Positions 1 through 12,122 of a stretch of 64,000 bases of DNA are shown here, piece by piece (position 1 is the first letter of the stretch; each line of letters starts with the position of its first letter). The position numbers and the translations under genes are program-made. Source of the stretch: Blakeslea trispora (lineage: Eukaryota; Mucoromycota; Mucoromycetes; Mucorales; Choanephoraceae); the NCBI GenBank assembly GCA_025331445.1, contig JAIWNE010000071.1, positions 103,501 through 167,500 on the forward strand, in the 5' to 3' direction. A model generated the notes under the pieces. The model made no database searches. It saw only the letters and a list, made by a program, of their open reading frames with translations, and was not told where the DNA came from.

Positions 1-139
1 ATTTCGATACTATTGTTATGTTATTCAATAAAAGTCAGTTGTAGCCTATTTTCATCTACGGATATCTTTATTTCCTCAAGTAAGATATTTATGCCCCTGT
101 TCTGTAACACGTAACATTATCTTATTGTTTTATTTCTAG

Positions 140-2120
140 GCCCTGTTATGATCTATTCAAATGGAACAGCTATTGATTTCGAAAACGTCTATCTTAAGCC
201 ACGAGAATTCAAATCTGGAATAGTTCCTTTCGATAATCTGACACAACCACCTTCTTCTGGCTTAGAAGTAAGCAAGAATCCATTCGATTATTTTCTATGT
301 TGACAACCCCTCCTCCTCTTGTTCTTTTACCCTTTGCATGACTTAATTAGGGCATACTTTATGACAGAGGATATTCTTGTCAACTCAACACTTCTTTCGA
401 CATTAAGCGTCCTGATCTTTTGAACATGAGTAGCAAGATTGCACTTGTCAAAAAAGGAGGAGGTTGTAACTTTTATCAAAAAGTTTATCTCTCTCAGCTA
501 GACGGTGCTTCTGGAGTTATCATTTTTGATGATATTGCATTTCGGGACGATGATAATTCTGGTTCTATGGTAACAGAATACAAGAGAGAGAGAGATTTTT
601 TATTTTAGATAATAAGGAAGGATGAGTGCATTCTTCTAATACATTGCAACACCTATTAGAAAATCACAAAAGGCAACATTACTATTAGCATGTATTACGT
701 TGACTTGAATATTGGCCAAGAATTGATCAACATGTTGCAATATATTGGTTCATACCCTATAAGTAGCACGTCAGACAATATGACTACTTTTCAACCTGTC
801 ATCACTCTGACTATGCATCCGGCTGTAGGAGGATTTCCAAGCGCTTGGGAATTTACTTTAATCATTGTTGTCGCTCTATTGGCTATCAGCTTTTTAGCTT
901 CAGGTGAGATTTGTTATTTCAACATCACCTATATTTGGCAACTCATTGTTTTTCCTTCCTTCTGTCTTTTCTATCATCCTCTGCCCCTATTGCTTTTTTC
1001 TTTCTCTTTTTCTTTTCTTATTATTGCTTCGAAACTATGGCTACTCTTTTATCAAAAGTGGGTATGCATTGGCACTTGTGGCGTATTCGACGTCGACAAC
1101 GAGCCATGTTTGAAAATGGTTTATTGGACATCAATGCAGCCACTATCATCTCTCAACCTCAAAAAAAGACAATTGAACCAGCTTCTCTTGCTCTCTTTCC
1201 AACTCGTATCATTGGCGATGAACCATTGGCCTCTGCTGATGAAGTCGATCATACTTCATCATCACCCCTGCCACCTCCTTTGTCGCGAGTAGAATCCGCT
1301 CGTTCTGAACGCTCTTCGAAGGCGATTGAGAATGCAGAACTCTTGTTATCGGCTACTATTCCCGTCGCCCCATCTCGTTTGGTGCCAGACCAACCTTCAG
1401 ATAAATATCCCAATACTGCTTCGGATGCTTGTGTTATCTGTCTGGATGAGTTTGCATTAGGAGAACAAGTAAGAAGATTGCCATGTAATCATGAATATCA
1501 TTGTGAATGTATAGGTAGGGTTAGATGAGATATTTATCAGATATGTTCAAAAAGAACTCATATTTTTCTTTTGTTAATGCGGGAGGAAAGATCCATGGCT
1601 TACAATCAAATCTGCCTCATGTCCATTATGTAAATACGATTGTTCATCAAACATACCAAAACCGGAACAAGAAGGAGAGGATCTAGATCAATCTGAACAG
1701 ACATCTATGCCTTCGCTGCCTAACACGGCCCATTCACCTCCTTCCTATAGATCCAACCCTTTTTTCTCGACCATCTCATCATTCCGTTCTCGGCAGAATG
1801 GCTCTCCTTCAAGTGCATTTGGTCCGACCATCCATGCTGATCAAGCAGAAGAATTTAGTCGATCATGGATGGCTCGAAGTCTACCTCGAAATATGCGTCG
1901 ACAGATAGAGGCAGTTGCAGCTGCCAACCGAGAAAACGTGATTGAACTACCTGCCCGAATGACTCAGCAATCAACAGCACATACCCCTCTTACTGGAGAA
2001 GCAGATGGATGGCAAGGCAACGATACCATTTCAAGGCGATTAGGTCGCAAATTGATCAGAACACTCCCAAGATTAGGACGACACCATTCTAATCATCAGC
2101 GTGATCATGATACTGTTTGA
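140..2120 (+). CDS. PA-TM-RING E3 ubiquitin ligase (RNF13/RNF167-like), 5' end missing
   Basis: Likely a membrane-anchored E3 ubiquitin ligase of the endosomal/vacuolar system. Exons I can join: 140-267, 351 to about 570, 660-903, 1059-1514 and 1591-2120, each bounded by gt/ag. The first two encode a lumenal protease-associated (PA) domain (IALVKKGGGCNF, GVIIFDD). The third ends in one hydrophobic helix (FTLIIVVALLAISFLAS), followed by a basic stop-transfer segment (WRIRRRQR). The RING-H2 finger is split by the intron after 1514: CVIC, then LPCNHEYHCEC, then DPW and CPLC in the next exon, giving the full Cys3-His2-Cys3 ligand set. A Ser/Pro-rich tail of about 150 residues follows. Domain order PA-TM-RING is that of the RNF13/Goliath family. 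The start codon and signal peptide lie upstream, probably outside the window. The PA exon's 3' junction near 573 is less certain than the rest. Confidence 0.85.
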
Positions 2121-2464
2121 TATATATACACATCTTTTTATACTCTCTATACCTATCTGTACACATTACTTTATTGATGAAATCCTTTCTATTTTTATAT
2201 ATATATATTATTATTGTTATTATTATCATTTATATTGTTTATATCTTGGAGCATTCAATTAACAAGCTTTCATCTTGAATTGCCTTTTACAAAAAAAAAT
2301 ATCATTGTTCAATACGGAAAGTCGCGTTTTTATCCAATCAAAATACGCGTCTAGTATATAAATATATACATTTATATGTATATAAAAAAAAAAGGTTCGG
2401 CACTCTGTTTCTTTTCCCTATACCCTTCGTTCTTTTTTGTTTTGTTTTCTACTTGTACAGAAAA
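2121..2464. other. Intergenic region between the RING ligase and NBS1
   Basis: No coding potential. AT-rich, with runs of ta repeats near 2195-2210 and two TATA-like stretches near 2355-2385, about 80-110 bases before the NBS1 start, that could serve as its promoter. The genes are in tandem, so the stretch must hold both the ligase 3' end and the NBS1 promoter. Confidence 0.4.
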
Positions 2465-5453
2465 ATGTGGTTTCTATATAAGATCGACAAAGAAAACAGA
2501 TTCAACAGTATACTGTACATGAGACTACGTCCGAATACTCGAAATCCACTTGTAACAAGCATGAGTCGGTCGTCAGAAGCAAGAGCTTATGTTCTTGTTG
2601 GCGACATGTCTTTAAGAGATGCTGTAAGTACCTCTATATAAAAGTACCTCTCCCTCCTTTATTTCTTAACGAAAAGCATGCTATGTTTTTTTTTTGATTT
2701 TGTTAATAGGAAAGAGCAAGTTTTAAGCCAGAGATTTTACTCGAATCAAATAACCTTGATATTCGTGTTGATGTCAACCTTATTAGAGAACAAACCACTT
2801 ATTTACATGACCAGCAAATTATTCATTTAATTGATTCTGATACGCAGTTCAAGTAATCAACTATTCTTTGTTTTAGAAATGAGTTCTTCTTTTATGAGTC
2901 TATAACGCTTGTTTACTTAGAATTTGTTGGGAGCCCTTAAGTGTGTATCATATCAAATCCAATAACCATATTGCTCATGAACAATTGGTCAAGATGGCTT
3001 CAGAATACGGTAAGCCTCTGTTACAACTCAATAAGTACAAGCTTGTCTCATTTTTGATAGTATAGGCTTTCAAGTGCTCTGCTCAATGGATCATCAGAAA
3101 GTGACCCATTATTATCTTGATCAGCAAATCTTGACACACAATGACCAGCCATCCTATTCTCTTTTGACAGCCTTAGTTTATCTATTGCCTTGCGTCAATC
3201 CCACATGGATAGAGGGTTTTCGACTTGAGGATCGCCATTATGATCGAAAGAGCCATGATCAATCAATCAATACAACACTGCTTGAAAACTATGGACCTTT
3301 AAAGAAAACAGCCTTTCTGGGCATAGATATGCGTCGCAAGCATCTATTTCAAGGCCTTGAATTTTGGTTTTTTGATCAGCAGCAATATGATAAATACAGC
3401 CTTCTTGTAAACAAAGCAGGTGGTAAAAGCCAGCTTGCTACGCTTCAAGAAGGATTAAGTGAAAACATTCCACGTGATGCGCTTTTTGTTGAGCATCCTT
3501 ACCTTTCCGATGCAGCTATGGAAGAAACATGGCGTACAGTCCAAAAGAGATTTCAAGACGAGTTAAATAAGAAGCTTATTTTTTTTGCAAAAGAAAACTC
3601 GTTTGACTAATCTTATGTACGTTTTTCTTGGGTTTATTTATAGGATCAAATGTGAGCGATGTATTGTCGAATGGGAAATAGAATACAGTATTATGTATTG
3701 TTCAACCAATATGATGTGTAATCCTTGCTCTGATCTTTTAAGATACATCTCCTACCATGATCCTCTTTATAAGTCATTAGAAGCAGCTTCAGCAACAGTC
3801 AGAATCAAGGAAGAACCACTGGATGATTCACCTTTGAGACCAACTGTTCCTTGCTCAATGAACAATAGCACTGTCTTTTTGGATCAAGCTACCCTTTCTC
3901 GATATAGTGCGTCAAGTTATAATACAATGTTAAGGCAGAACGATACTGCCCGCATGGTTGAAACTGCTCCCACTGATCGCACAGTTCGTGTTGTTGAAAC
4001 TGCTCCTACTGATCACACAGTTCGTGTTGTTGAAACTGCTCCTACTGATCACACAGTTCGTGTTGTTGAGGTTGTTCCCATAAACCATACTAGAGGTACA
4101 GATAACCCTACTCTCTCGTATGGCACTCTTCGTGCTGCCGAAACAATCCCTATGGACAATGAGGATACTACCTATTTGACTAAATCTAGTTTTACAAGAG
4201 AAACGCTTCCTGTAGGCAGTACTACTTCTGCATCTGAGTTTGCTTATTTAGATGAAATAGGTATGCAAATACATGCAAAATGAAATTGAAAAAAGGAATA
4301 GAGTGAGAGAAGATGAGGGAAGAAAAGAGGTGATACTTGCTTTATTTATACACAATGACTAACTAAACAAGGTATTGTATTGAATAGAAAACAAAAAGCA
4401 CAATACACCCTGTGCTCGTCGATCTTCTTTGCTACCAAATCTGAATGCCGAACCAGAGGAAGATGAAACGAGCCATGATATTGATATCAATTATTCCGAT
4501 CTAAACAGCAATGACATTCCGCTCAGTATAGACATTGATATGAATCCATCTACTATGGATCTTGATTCAAATGCTGCTTCACCTAGTCTTGAAGGACTTG
4601 TAGACCTCAATTCATTTTACAACAATATGTTTGTGAACCAAAATGAGTCCAAGATGCAATCCAAATGCTTGCAAGAAGAACATGAACAGAGACTAAGAAA
4701 CGAGCAAGAACAAAAGAAAAGAGAAGAACATGAACAGAGACTAAGAAATGAGCAAGAACAAAAGAAAAGAGAAGAACTAGAGGAAAAGGAACAATTAGAG
4801 CGCGAGAACCGGGAACGCGCTTTGCTCGAGAGAGAGCAGAGGATAAGAGAAGAAGAAGAAAGATATAGCCAAGAAATTTTGGCAAGAAAGAGACGGATTG
4901 AAGAAAGAGAAAGAGACTTGGGCATTGAAAACAACAGCGAATCAGATCCGGGCCCTTCTATGCCCAATACAAGTATAGCTCGCATTTCTTCTAGAAAACC
5001 TACAACAAGTACTCAATCATATAGTAAAATTGTCTATGCTCCAATTGTTGTGAAAAGTAGGCCTCCTGCTATTTCTCGTCAGTCTGCACCAAATCAATCC
5101 AGTGTTAATTTCAAGCGATTTAAAAAGGTGCTTACTGAAGTTTAGTTTTTTTTAAAAAAAAAACTCAATACTCTATCTATAATAGGTTCGACAATTTGAG
5201 TCTCATCAAGGTCTGGATTTTGTTACACTAGTATCTTCTTCTCAAGCAGCTGATATTAGAATAAATCAAGGTAAACATACTTGATGGCTTTATTTTAATT
5301 TGACGTTGATTTAAGGCTTTCCCTCTCTTTTTCTCTCTTTGTTGTATGTACTTAGAAGCAGACACAAATCGAGCAACTTCATTTATGCAATTTGAAGGCG
5401 CAGACCAATTTGATCCAGATATTGCAATTCAAGCTTCTAGAAGAAGAAAATAA
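2465..5453 (+). CDS. NBS1: Nibrin/NBS1, Mre11-Rad50-Nbs1 complex subunit (FHA-BRCT-BRCT, Mre11-binding tail)
   Basis: Regulatory subunit of the Mre11-Rad50-Nbs1 nuclease complex, which senses DNA double-strand breaks in the nucleus. Exons read as 2465-2623, 2710-2852, 2921-3009, 3066-3561, 3644-4260, 4388-5127, 5186-5270 and 5356-5453, and all joins keep frame. I chose the ATG at 2465 because MWFL matches the MW start of nibrins. The N-terminal 110 residues fit a divergent FHA domain ending ICWEPLSVYHI. A BRCT pair follows (GFQVLCSMDH; then AFLGIDMRRKHLFQGLEFWF, the counterpart of the human LSGRQERKQIFKGKTF segment; then ECE/EIEYSIMYCSTN after the 3562-3643 intron). The middle is low complexity with tandem repeats and a long charged coiled coil. 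The tail has FKRFKKV, the conserved Mre11-binding motif, then an acidic stretch. The 3562 donor (gttaaa) is weak; that junction rests on frame and homology. Confidence 0.9.
3961..4068 (+). repeat. 36-bp tandem repeat in NBS1 (12-residue units)
   Basis: Three head-to-tail 36-base units, the last two almost identical, encode ETAPTDHTVRVV-type units. A decayed fourth unit follows (EVVPINHT). They lie in the disordered middle of NBS1, between the BRCT pair and the coiled coil. Each unit has a Thr-Asp pair, and a slippage origin is likely. Confidence 0.9.
4675..4770 (+). repeat. 48-bp tandem duplication in the NBS1 coiled coil
   Basis: Two 48-base copies differing by about one base encode EEHEQRLRNEQEQKKR twice. 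They form the start of a long charged helix (to about 4920) very rich in Glu, Arg, Gln and Lys. Confidence 0.9.
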
Positions 5454-5472
5454 AATAAAGCAATACAATGAT

Positions 5473-6948
5473 TTATTCTCTTTTTTTATTCAGGTGCATT
5501 GCAGACGACACTCTCTTTTTCTTGCGTTTAAATTTACATTTCTTGCACATGCAAGTACCATCACTTAAATCTGTCTCTGACTCAGTCGAACTAACAACGG
5601 CTGCAGCCTTCCTCTTCTTTTCAAGAAGTCTATCAACACTATTGTCGCTGCTATCCGTACTGCTACTGCTACTGCTCGAAGTGGATGAACTTGCGCTACT
5701 GTCTTCGCTGCTGCTTGGTGGTAATTGAGGTATATAAACAGTCGACTCTAATGATTTAGCTATCTTTTCATAAGAAGGATCCTGCTGACCCAACAACTGT
5801 ATCTGCCTAAAAAGTTTTTGACCCAATTTGGGTCGATTGTGTCGTGTGTTCAGATAAACATATTCTGCATTGGTAGATGAACAAAAATTTTGTGTGACAG
5901 CTACAGTCAAATCTAAATTCATGACTACATGCGCCCAACCGCCTGGCACAAAGATGGTTTCACCGGGCTTCTGTAACACTTCAATCATATCCCATTTCTC
6001 ACCCAATGTCTGTCCATCCACTCTTTGCTTGAATCTTGGATAGACCTGGTCAAACCAAGAGACGCCTTCGTGATCATAAGGTTTCATGGGTGGGTCATAT
6101 AGTTCCTTGGGTGTGTTGGGTGGGAAGAGGCACCATCTCTTATGACCTTTGACTAATGCATTCCATGCAGAAGTACCCAAAGGGTCTTTATGAATACTAA
6201 TACAATGTAGAGAGAGTGTTAGAAAAGAAAAGAAAAAAAGAAAAGAATCAGACTCACCCGGTGCCACTTCTTCCACCACCCATAACAAGCCAACGGTAGG
6301 GTGGTCTTCGATCACCTGTCAACTTGAATAGATCTTCTGTAAAATATTTTGGTATTTTGTAATCCTCCAATAAGCTTGAAGGCTTCTTTTTACCCTTGGA
6401 TGATGAGCGAGATGAACGGTAGAATCCACTGTCGAAAATATAAAGAGGTGAATCGTCCTTTAATCCATCATGTTGGGAATAATACAAGAAATGCTTCATT
6501 TTCATATAGACGTTATTGTTGTCGTCATCGTCTCCCACTTTAAACAGTTGGGAGCCATAGTTCTCGAGCAGGTACTAAGTTCAATTGATCAGATTAACAA
6601 AGATAGTTTAAGGAAACAGCCAGTTACCTTTTAATTTACCTTTTCTGTCCAATGCTTGTTTGCCTTCCAATCATCAGTAACATGAGTGATGATAACAGGT
6701 ATATTCTTTGACTCGTATTTCTCTATGAATTCTTTCTTTGAAACTGCTCTATAATCAATTCTTTCTAATATATCTACAAAAGAATCAATCCAATAATCTT
6801 TTTGATGAAAATTCCATTTCTGCCATTTAAACAAATCAAGTTCTATAGAGAAAAAAAAAATTTTTTTTTTTCTTGTAAAGAAGTCCTAATTGCTCCACTT
6901 TTTTCTTCTTCTTTTTTTTCTTTTTCTCTTTATATACCTGAGCGACAT
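5473..6948 (-). CDS. JMJD6: JMJD6-type JmjC oxygenase (arginine demethylase / lysyl-hydroxylase)
   Basis: Fe(II)/2-oxoglutarate-dependent nuclear enzyme; in animals the family hydroxylates lysines of splicing factors and has been reported to demethylate histone arginines. Exons on the minus strand: about 6845-6640, 6574-6258 and 6196-5473. The protein matches the family end to end: WIDSFVDILERIDY, then MKMKHFLYYSQHD, DDSPLYIFDSGF, PPYRWLVMG and GTGIHKDPLGTSAWNALVKG. Iron ligands are visible as the HxD pair (HKD; human HID) and the distal His in PGGWAHVVMNLD. The C-terminus has a poly-Ser tract followed by basic and Cys-rich segments, as in animal JMJD6. The first exon is unresolved: an ATG at 6948 (MSLR) with a gtatat donor is the best candidate, but homopolymers around 6850-6875 make its junction ambiguous. 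The stop is 19 bases from the NBS1 stop on the other strand. Confidence 0.9.
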
Positions 6949-7208
6949 TTTAGCTTGATTCTGTTGATCTTGCTTTCATAATGACTGGATTTGCTAGATT
7001 TGTATTTCTTCTTTGTATCAATGGTCTGTGCTGATACTGATTTAGATACCATCCGAAAATAAAAACCAAAAACAAAAAAGTAAAAGAAGAAAAATACACT
7101 GGCTTATCGCATTTTAAAATTTCCACCTTTCGGACTTTTTTTTTATTGTGCGCCTACTATTTTACAACTTATGATTTAACTGAAGTGTACATGTAAACGT
7201 GTTTGTGC

Positions 7209-7806
7209 TTAATGATTTTTTTCACTTTTCTTGGGATCAGTTTGTTTAAGAAATGCCTTGACTTGTCCTGCAGTTGCTGTATACCATGCATACAATACAA
7301 ACGCTTGTACTCCATGGAAAGCGGCTAAGCCATAGCTTGTATTTGGAGACAATGGGCCTTCATGACGAGATTGAAAAATAACAAAAGTCATGATCATGTG
7401 ATAAAACATAAATCCACAAGCTTTTTTATTTTCAGGAAAAAGAAAAGGACATTAGGTAATCGAAGAAATTTGAACATCTTACTGCTATTGCTTACCTGCT
7501 CCTCTTTTACAAGGTAACATGTTAGGCATGTCTCGACACAACAAGCTAACAATACCAATACTTGCTAATGCAGCACCATAAAATCGAATCAATAATACAT
7601 GTGTAGTGTCTAACAATCTACCAAGAGCAAAATCAGCGGCATGCGGTAACAATAAGAGCTGTAGGGCAATAGCACTTTGGACAACACCGTGCTAATTGAT
7701 AAAACAAAAAGCCTTTCTTTTAGATCATTCCTCCTAATATTGAACTAAAAAAAAAAAAACTGGCTCAATTCCTTACAATGGCAAAAACGGTATTTAAAGT
7801 GCTCAT
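7209..7806 (-). CDS. Small four-helix membrane protein, unknown function
   Basis: Three exons: 7806-7777, 7691-7496 and 7420-7209, all with good gt/ag ends and in frame, giving about 145 residues. The ATG at 7806 opens with MSTLNTVFAI. Four hydrophobic helices can be seen: around VVQSAIALQLLLLP, LIRFYGAALASIGIVSLL, FMFYHMIMTFVIF and GLAAFHGVQAFVLYAWY. The C-terminus is hydrophilic and lysine-rich (TDPKKSEKNH). A charged loop with two Cys (LLCRDMPNMLPCKRG) joins helices 2 and 3. I do not recognise the family. Its start is 102 bases from the NUP159 stop on the same strand, so its promoter must be very short or overlap the NUP159 3' end. Confidence 0.75.
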
Positions 7807-7908
7807 GTATGTACAATAAAAAAATATGTAAAAAAAAAAAAAGCACCATTTATTGAGCTGTAATTTCTTAAATGTTTGGGGGGAGTGACTGTCACGTAAT
7901 GTAATATT

Positions 7909-10900
7909 TTATGCAGTATTGATTGAAGCAGAGAGTAGATCCCCTCTTAGTTTTGTACCTTGAAACAAATCCGTCAAGAACGATTTCTTTCCATAAATAC
8001 GAGAGTTCAACTTTTCAAGGTTTCCTGATGTTTTGTCTCTAGAATCATCCTTACTTGGACCAGCATTATTTTCTACCGATGTCCCTTTCAAATGAGCTTT
8101 TAGTTCGGCATCTTCTAGCTTGTTAACGTGATCAAGGTTTTTAACGATACTACGGTCAATGTCTCGAAGGACTCTACGCAGTGTGTACAAGCTGAATTTA
8201 CTATTGTATATTATAATTAGAGATATACAATTGTATGATAACAATAAAGGAATTACCTGGAATCGGTCTTCTTATTCACAGAGAGTTGTGTTCCTTGTTT
8301 GACTTTTTCCAGTCTATCCCGAACATCATTAATTTGATCTTCCAGTTCAACACATTTGCTTTCGACACTGCTAGTTTGATTTACAAGATCACTTTTAAAG
8401 TCATCATAATCAAGAGGTGTATCAAATTCGCCTTGATCCATATAATCCTCAATCACTTTCTTTTTTACAGATACTATCCATCATCAAGTTAGTATTTTCA
8501 CTTGCACGATATCAAAATAAACTTACGATTGTCAACAGCTTCGCATAGTTCTAAGAAACGAGTTGAAATTCTTTGCAACAAAGCGTTTACTTTTTCATAT
8601 TCGTTAGATAGTTCATCTGATATGAAGCCTACGTCCACCATCTCTCCTAAAGACCAAACACAATCTTGATTGTTCAAGTCGGACATGCTTTTTCGGGTGA
8701 AAGTATGCTTCTCTTGGATTAGTAAGGTATCTGAAATATCTTGCACTAAATTCACTGCCTATATTCATATGCATATACAAAAGTCAGTCGATTGCCAGAA
8801 TGTACACATATGATTTACTTTACATTTTCAACTTCTTCAAGTGTATCCAAATATGCTACTTCGAAATCGTTTGCTAATTGGGATAATCCAGATGTTCTAG
8901 TAATTGGGAACATCAGGCTTGAATCCCTTTGATGAGTAGTGAATTTAGTGCACTCAATTGTCTCTAAAAGCCTTCTTCTTTCTTCAGCAATACGTTCCTC
9001 TTCACGCCTCTTCTCCTTGGCAATACGTTCTTCTTCGAGTCTCTTCTCCTCAGCAATACGTTCCTCTTCACGCCTCTTCTCCTTGGCAATACGTTCTTCT
9101 TCGAGTCTCTTCTCCTCAGCAATGCGATCTTTTTCTTGCTCCTTTTCTTCTTCCTGATTGTCTTCTTTTTGAAGTAGCTTTTGATGCTTTAATTCATATG
9201 GTTGCTTAAGTCGTTTATGTTCATCTTGTTCAGTTTCTTCAACTTCTTGCGACTTCTCACTTTGCCCAGACTTTTCTTCGATATGACTGACACTATTGTC
9301 ATCCTGATTAAATTGAGTTTGTCCTTGTTCTACAGGTTCTTCATCAAGACTTTTCTGAACCTCTTTAAAGGCCATACTGCAACCTGTACTATCTTTTGCA
9401 ATTTCTTTATCATGACTTTTTCCCTCATTCTCAAGAGGCTGTTCATTTGATGTAGATTGAACGGCCTCATCATACGTCTGATGTGCTTTCTTTTCATTTT
9501 GTTTTGCTCCACTCAACTTCAGTTCATTGCTGTTGGAATTTAAAATGGAAGGAGCGAATTTCGAAGGGAAACTGTTTGTTTGAAACGAAGTCTCGCCAAA
9601 TGGCATGGTTGTAGAAGCAGATAATGACTCATTTTTGAATCCACCGAAAGGCCGAGAAGGTGTAGCTGCTGCTAATAAAGCAGATGTGTTACTAGTGCCA
9701 GACAATCCAATAGGAGAAGTGGTACCAAAGGTAGGTGCACTGTCAGCCCCGGGCGATCTGAAACTAGAAGAGGAAGGCTGCTTCTTGTGATTGTCGATCG
9801 ATGTAGGTTTAGCTAATGATGCAAAGGATATTTTTTGATTATCTTTGGCATCAAAGCCGAATCTAGAGAAGCTATTTTTTGCTGTATCTTTAGAAAGACT
9901 TGTACCAAAAGCAACTGTAATACCAGAGGGAGAAGATGTACGCAATGAACTAAATGAGGAGATCTTTGACTCTGCTGCAGGCCTGGCCACATTATCTTGC
10001 TTCACTTCAGTTGGAGTAGGGATTTGCTGGATACCTTTGGCAGGAACCATACTCTCATACTGTTGACCAGTTTTTGCCAGTTCATTGCTATAGATGTGAT
10101 AGCTACAGATGAGGCCTTCTGTAGTCAGAATGTACAACACTGGAGCAGCAGCTACAGGCTCCTCACTCTCAGCGCTATCAAAAGAAGGCAACGGTTCCGA
10201 AGCAGACAAGTCAATAGCTAACCCCAAAGGATAAGTATCAGTCACATCATCACTAGATATAGGTAAGGCAGGTGTCGATTCATCCTCCAACAGCCAAGTA
10301 GCCCATTCACCATCACTTGTCTGTCCAACTACTGCCAAATCAGTTGCCGCTGAGTTAGCCAACACGATGAGTGTTTTGGCTTGGCCAAAATTACGCAATA
10401 CACATGTATAGAAATGGCTCTCTGGGGTATCAAAGCCATAAATAGGTGTCACTTCTTCCATCATTACATATCGTTCTTCTTCAGTTTGATTCTTCCTGTT
10501 GACAATATATGCTGTATGAATAGGATCGGCATCGCCACTCTCATCCTGTGGCCTTGAATAAATAACCAAAAAGACATTGCTTTCAACCCAAACAATCCCA
10601 TTGACTACATGATATCATATAGAATCAGTATTAATACTCTTTATCTACTGATGCCAGCACTTACCGTATCTATTCTTTGTCTCTTCCCTGTGTCCAGCCT
10701 TCATAGCAGCGGGAGGGAAGATCTCATCCTTTTGTGTACCCGAGACATCGTAAGCACGAACAGCACCTTCATGTGTACCAACAACTATTTGCTTGCCTTT
10801 AGGAGACCAAGACATGGCAGTTGCATTAGGCATGACAGCAACTACTTGCTTTTTCATATAGTTGATTAATTGGCACTCGCTGTTTTTGGTGATTATAGCA

Positions 10901-11609
10901 ATTATATTAGGATGCGCTTCAGGATTGGGTTGAATATGCATGATATCGACCGGCAAAGTATGCGATTGAACTGGCTCGACTGTATCCTTCTTTTTTTTTG
11001 CAATCAAAATTAGAATGTAAAGTTAGAAAAGACCTACTCCTCTTCTGCATGCTTACCTTTTGAACAATGTCTTGAACGTTGTAGGTCAAGAGTGTACCAC
11101 CAGCAACACCAACAAATAATTGGCACTCATCAGCAGACAAGGCAAGGATGTTGACAGCACCTTCCTTCACAGTAACTGGGACCGTTTCATCCAGAAAAGT
11201 CGTTTCACTTTGTGCTGTCTTGTAGACACTAGACCTTAATTTTTCAGTCTGTGCCAATGTGAAGCCTATAATAATACAAGTTTAAGTTAGGTAAGTGCAT
11301 ATACTGCTCATATAAAGCAACGCGTATCTTTCTTACCTGTGCAAGATCCTACTACAACATAACCATATTGACTAGAGCAGACAAGCAAAGAAGCGCTCTC
11401 TTGGTTTTTGGTGGTATAAAATTGAGAGTTTTTAAACTTGATTTTGACATCGGGCACTAGACTTTTGAAGCGAAAAAACTACAATAGGTTCAGATCGTCA
11501 TGCTCTCTTTTAAGGCTGATCTTAGTATGCAACTATTTACGTCAACTGTCTTTTGTTCTCCTACATCAAAGGTAGGTTCTTGTTCTAATGCCTCAAATGG
11601 ATTCGACAT
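7909..11609 (-). CDS. NUP159: Nucleoporin NUP159/NUP214 (beta-propeller, FG repeats, coiled coil)
   Basis: Cytoplasmic-face nucleoporin that in other species docks the mRNA-export helicase Dbp5 through its N-terminal propeller and joins the Nup82/Nsp1 complex through its C-terminal helices. Exons: 11609-11541, 11478-11337, 11265-11057, about 10994-10666, about 10606-8824, then about 8758-8526, 8474-8262 and 8203-7909. The start MSNPFEALEQEPTF is followed by seven-bladed-propeller sequence (VPVTVKEGAVNILALSADE, MSWSPKGKQIVVGTHEG, VNGIVWVESNVFLVIYSRP). A Ser/Thr-rich middle carries only about five FG dipeptides (FGTS, FGFD, FGTT, FGGF, FGET), fewer than in yeast. A long charged helix with a 66-base repeat follows, then C-terminal helical segments. 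The order propeller-FG-coil is diagnostic. The last two introns are placed less exactly. Confidence 0.85.
8985..9122 (-). repeat. 66-bp tandem repeat in the NUP159 coiled coil
   Basis: Two nearly identical 66-base units (starting at 8985 and 9051) and the start of a third at 9117 encode 22-residue units such as RIAEEKRLEEERIAKEKRR. The period is compatible with a continuous charged alpha helix. Confidence 0.9.
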
Positions 11610-12122
11610 GATTTATGAGTTTAAGTGAAAACACGAAAAAAAAGGAAAGAAATTGAAGCACAGATCCATTGTCTAGGAAAAAAACTGTAAAGCACTAATA
11701 GTAAAATGGTCAACTACAGATGAACATGCTTGTCTAACTTTATTGGAGAATCGCCTGTTCCTCCAAACAAAGTTGCTTGAGCTAAAATTCTTGTCTTAAT
11801 TCTAGCTACTATATATTTACAAGATATAAGCATCAGTTTTGATCAATATCTACTCTATCCATGCAGATAGTCTTTTTCTCTCTGCTATGCCGTTTTATTG
11901 TAAGGTTCTTCGGACATTAAAACAGAAATAGAGCCAAGTAAAACAAATAGAAAGTGTGAATTGACACCTAGGTTGCAAAAAAAATTACGTTAAGTTAGCG
12001 TTTTTCTCTCCGTGTTGTGAGCTAAGTTGTTTTACCTAAATCCTCAATTGGTAACCATTTTGTGTTTTGTGCGTTTGCTTGTTGTGAGCATTGTCATGTT
12101 ACAATACTCATCTTGTATAAAA
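11610..12122. other. Upstream region of NUP159, non-coding
   Basis: About 500 AT-rich bases between the NUP159 start and the hAT element. I see no gene, and no reliable promoter element can be assigned. Confidence 0.4.

Noticed and set aside
4607..4985. Minus-strand hydrophobic frames opposite the NBS1 coiled coil
   Set aside because: Complement of Glu/Lys/Arg codons gives Leu/Phe/Ser; no independent evidence of a gene.
8939..9209. Plus-strand Ser/Leu-rich frames opposite the NUP159 repeat
   Set aside because: Antisense shadows of the 66-bp coiled-coil repeat.
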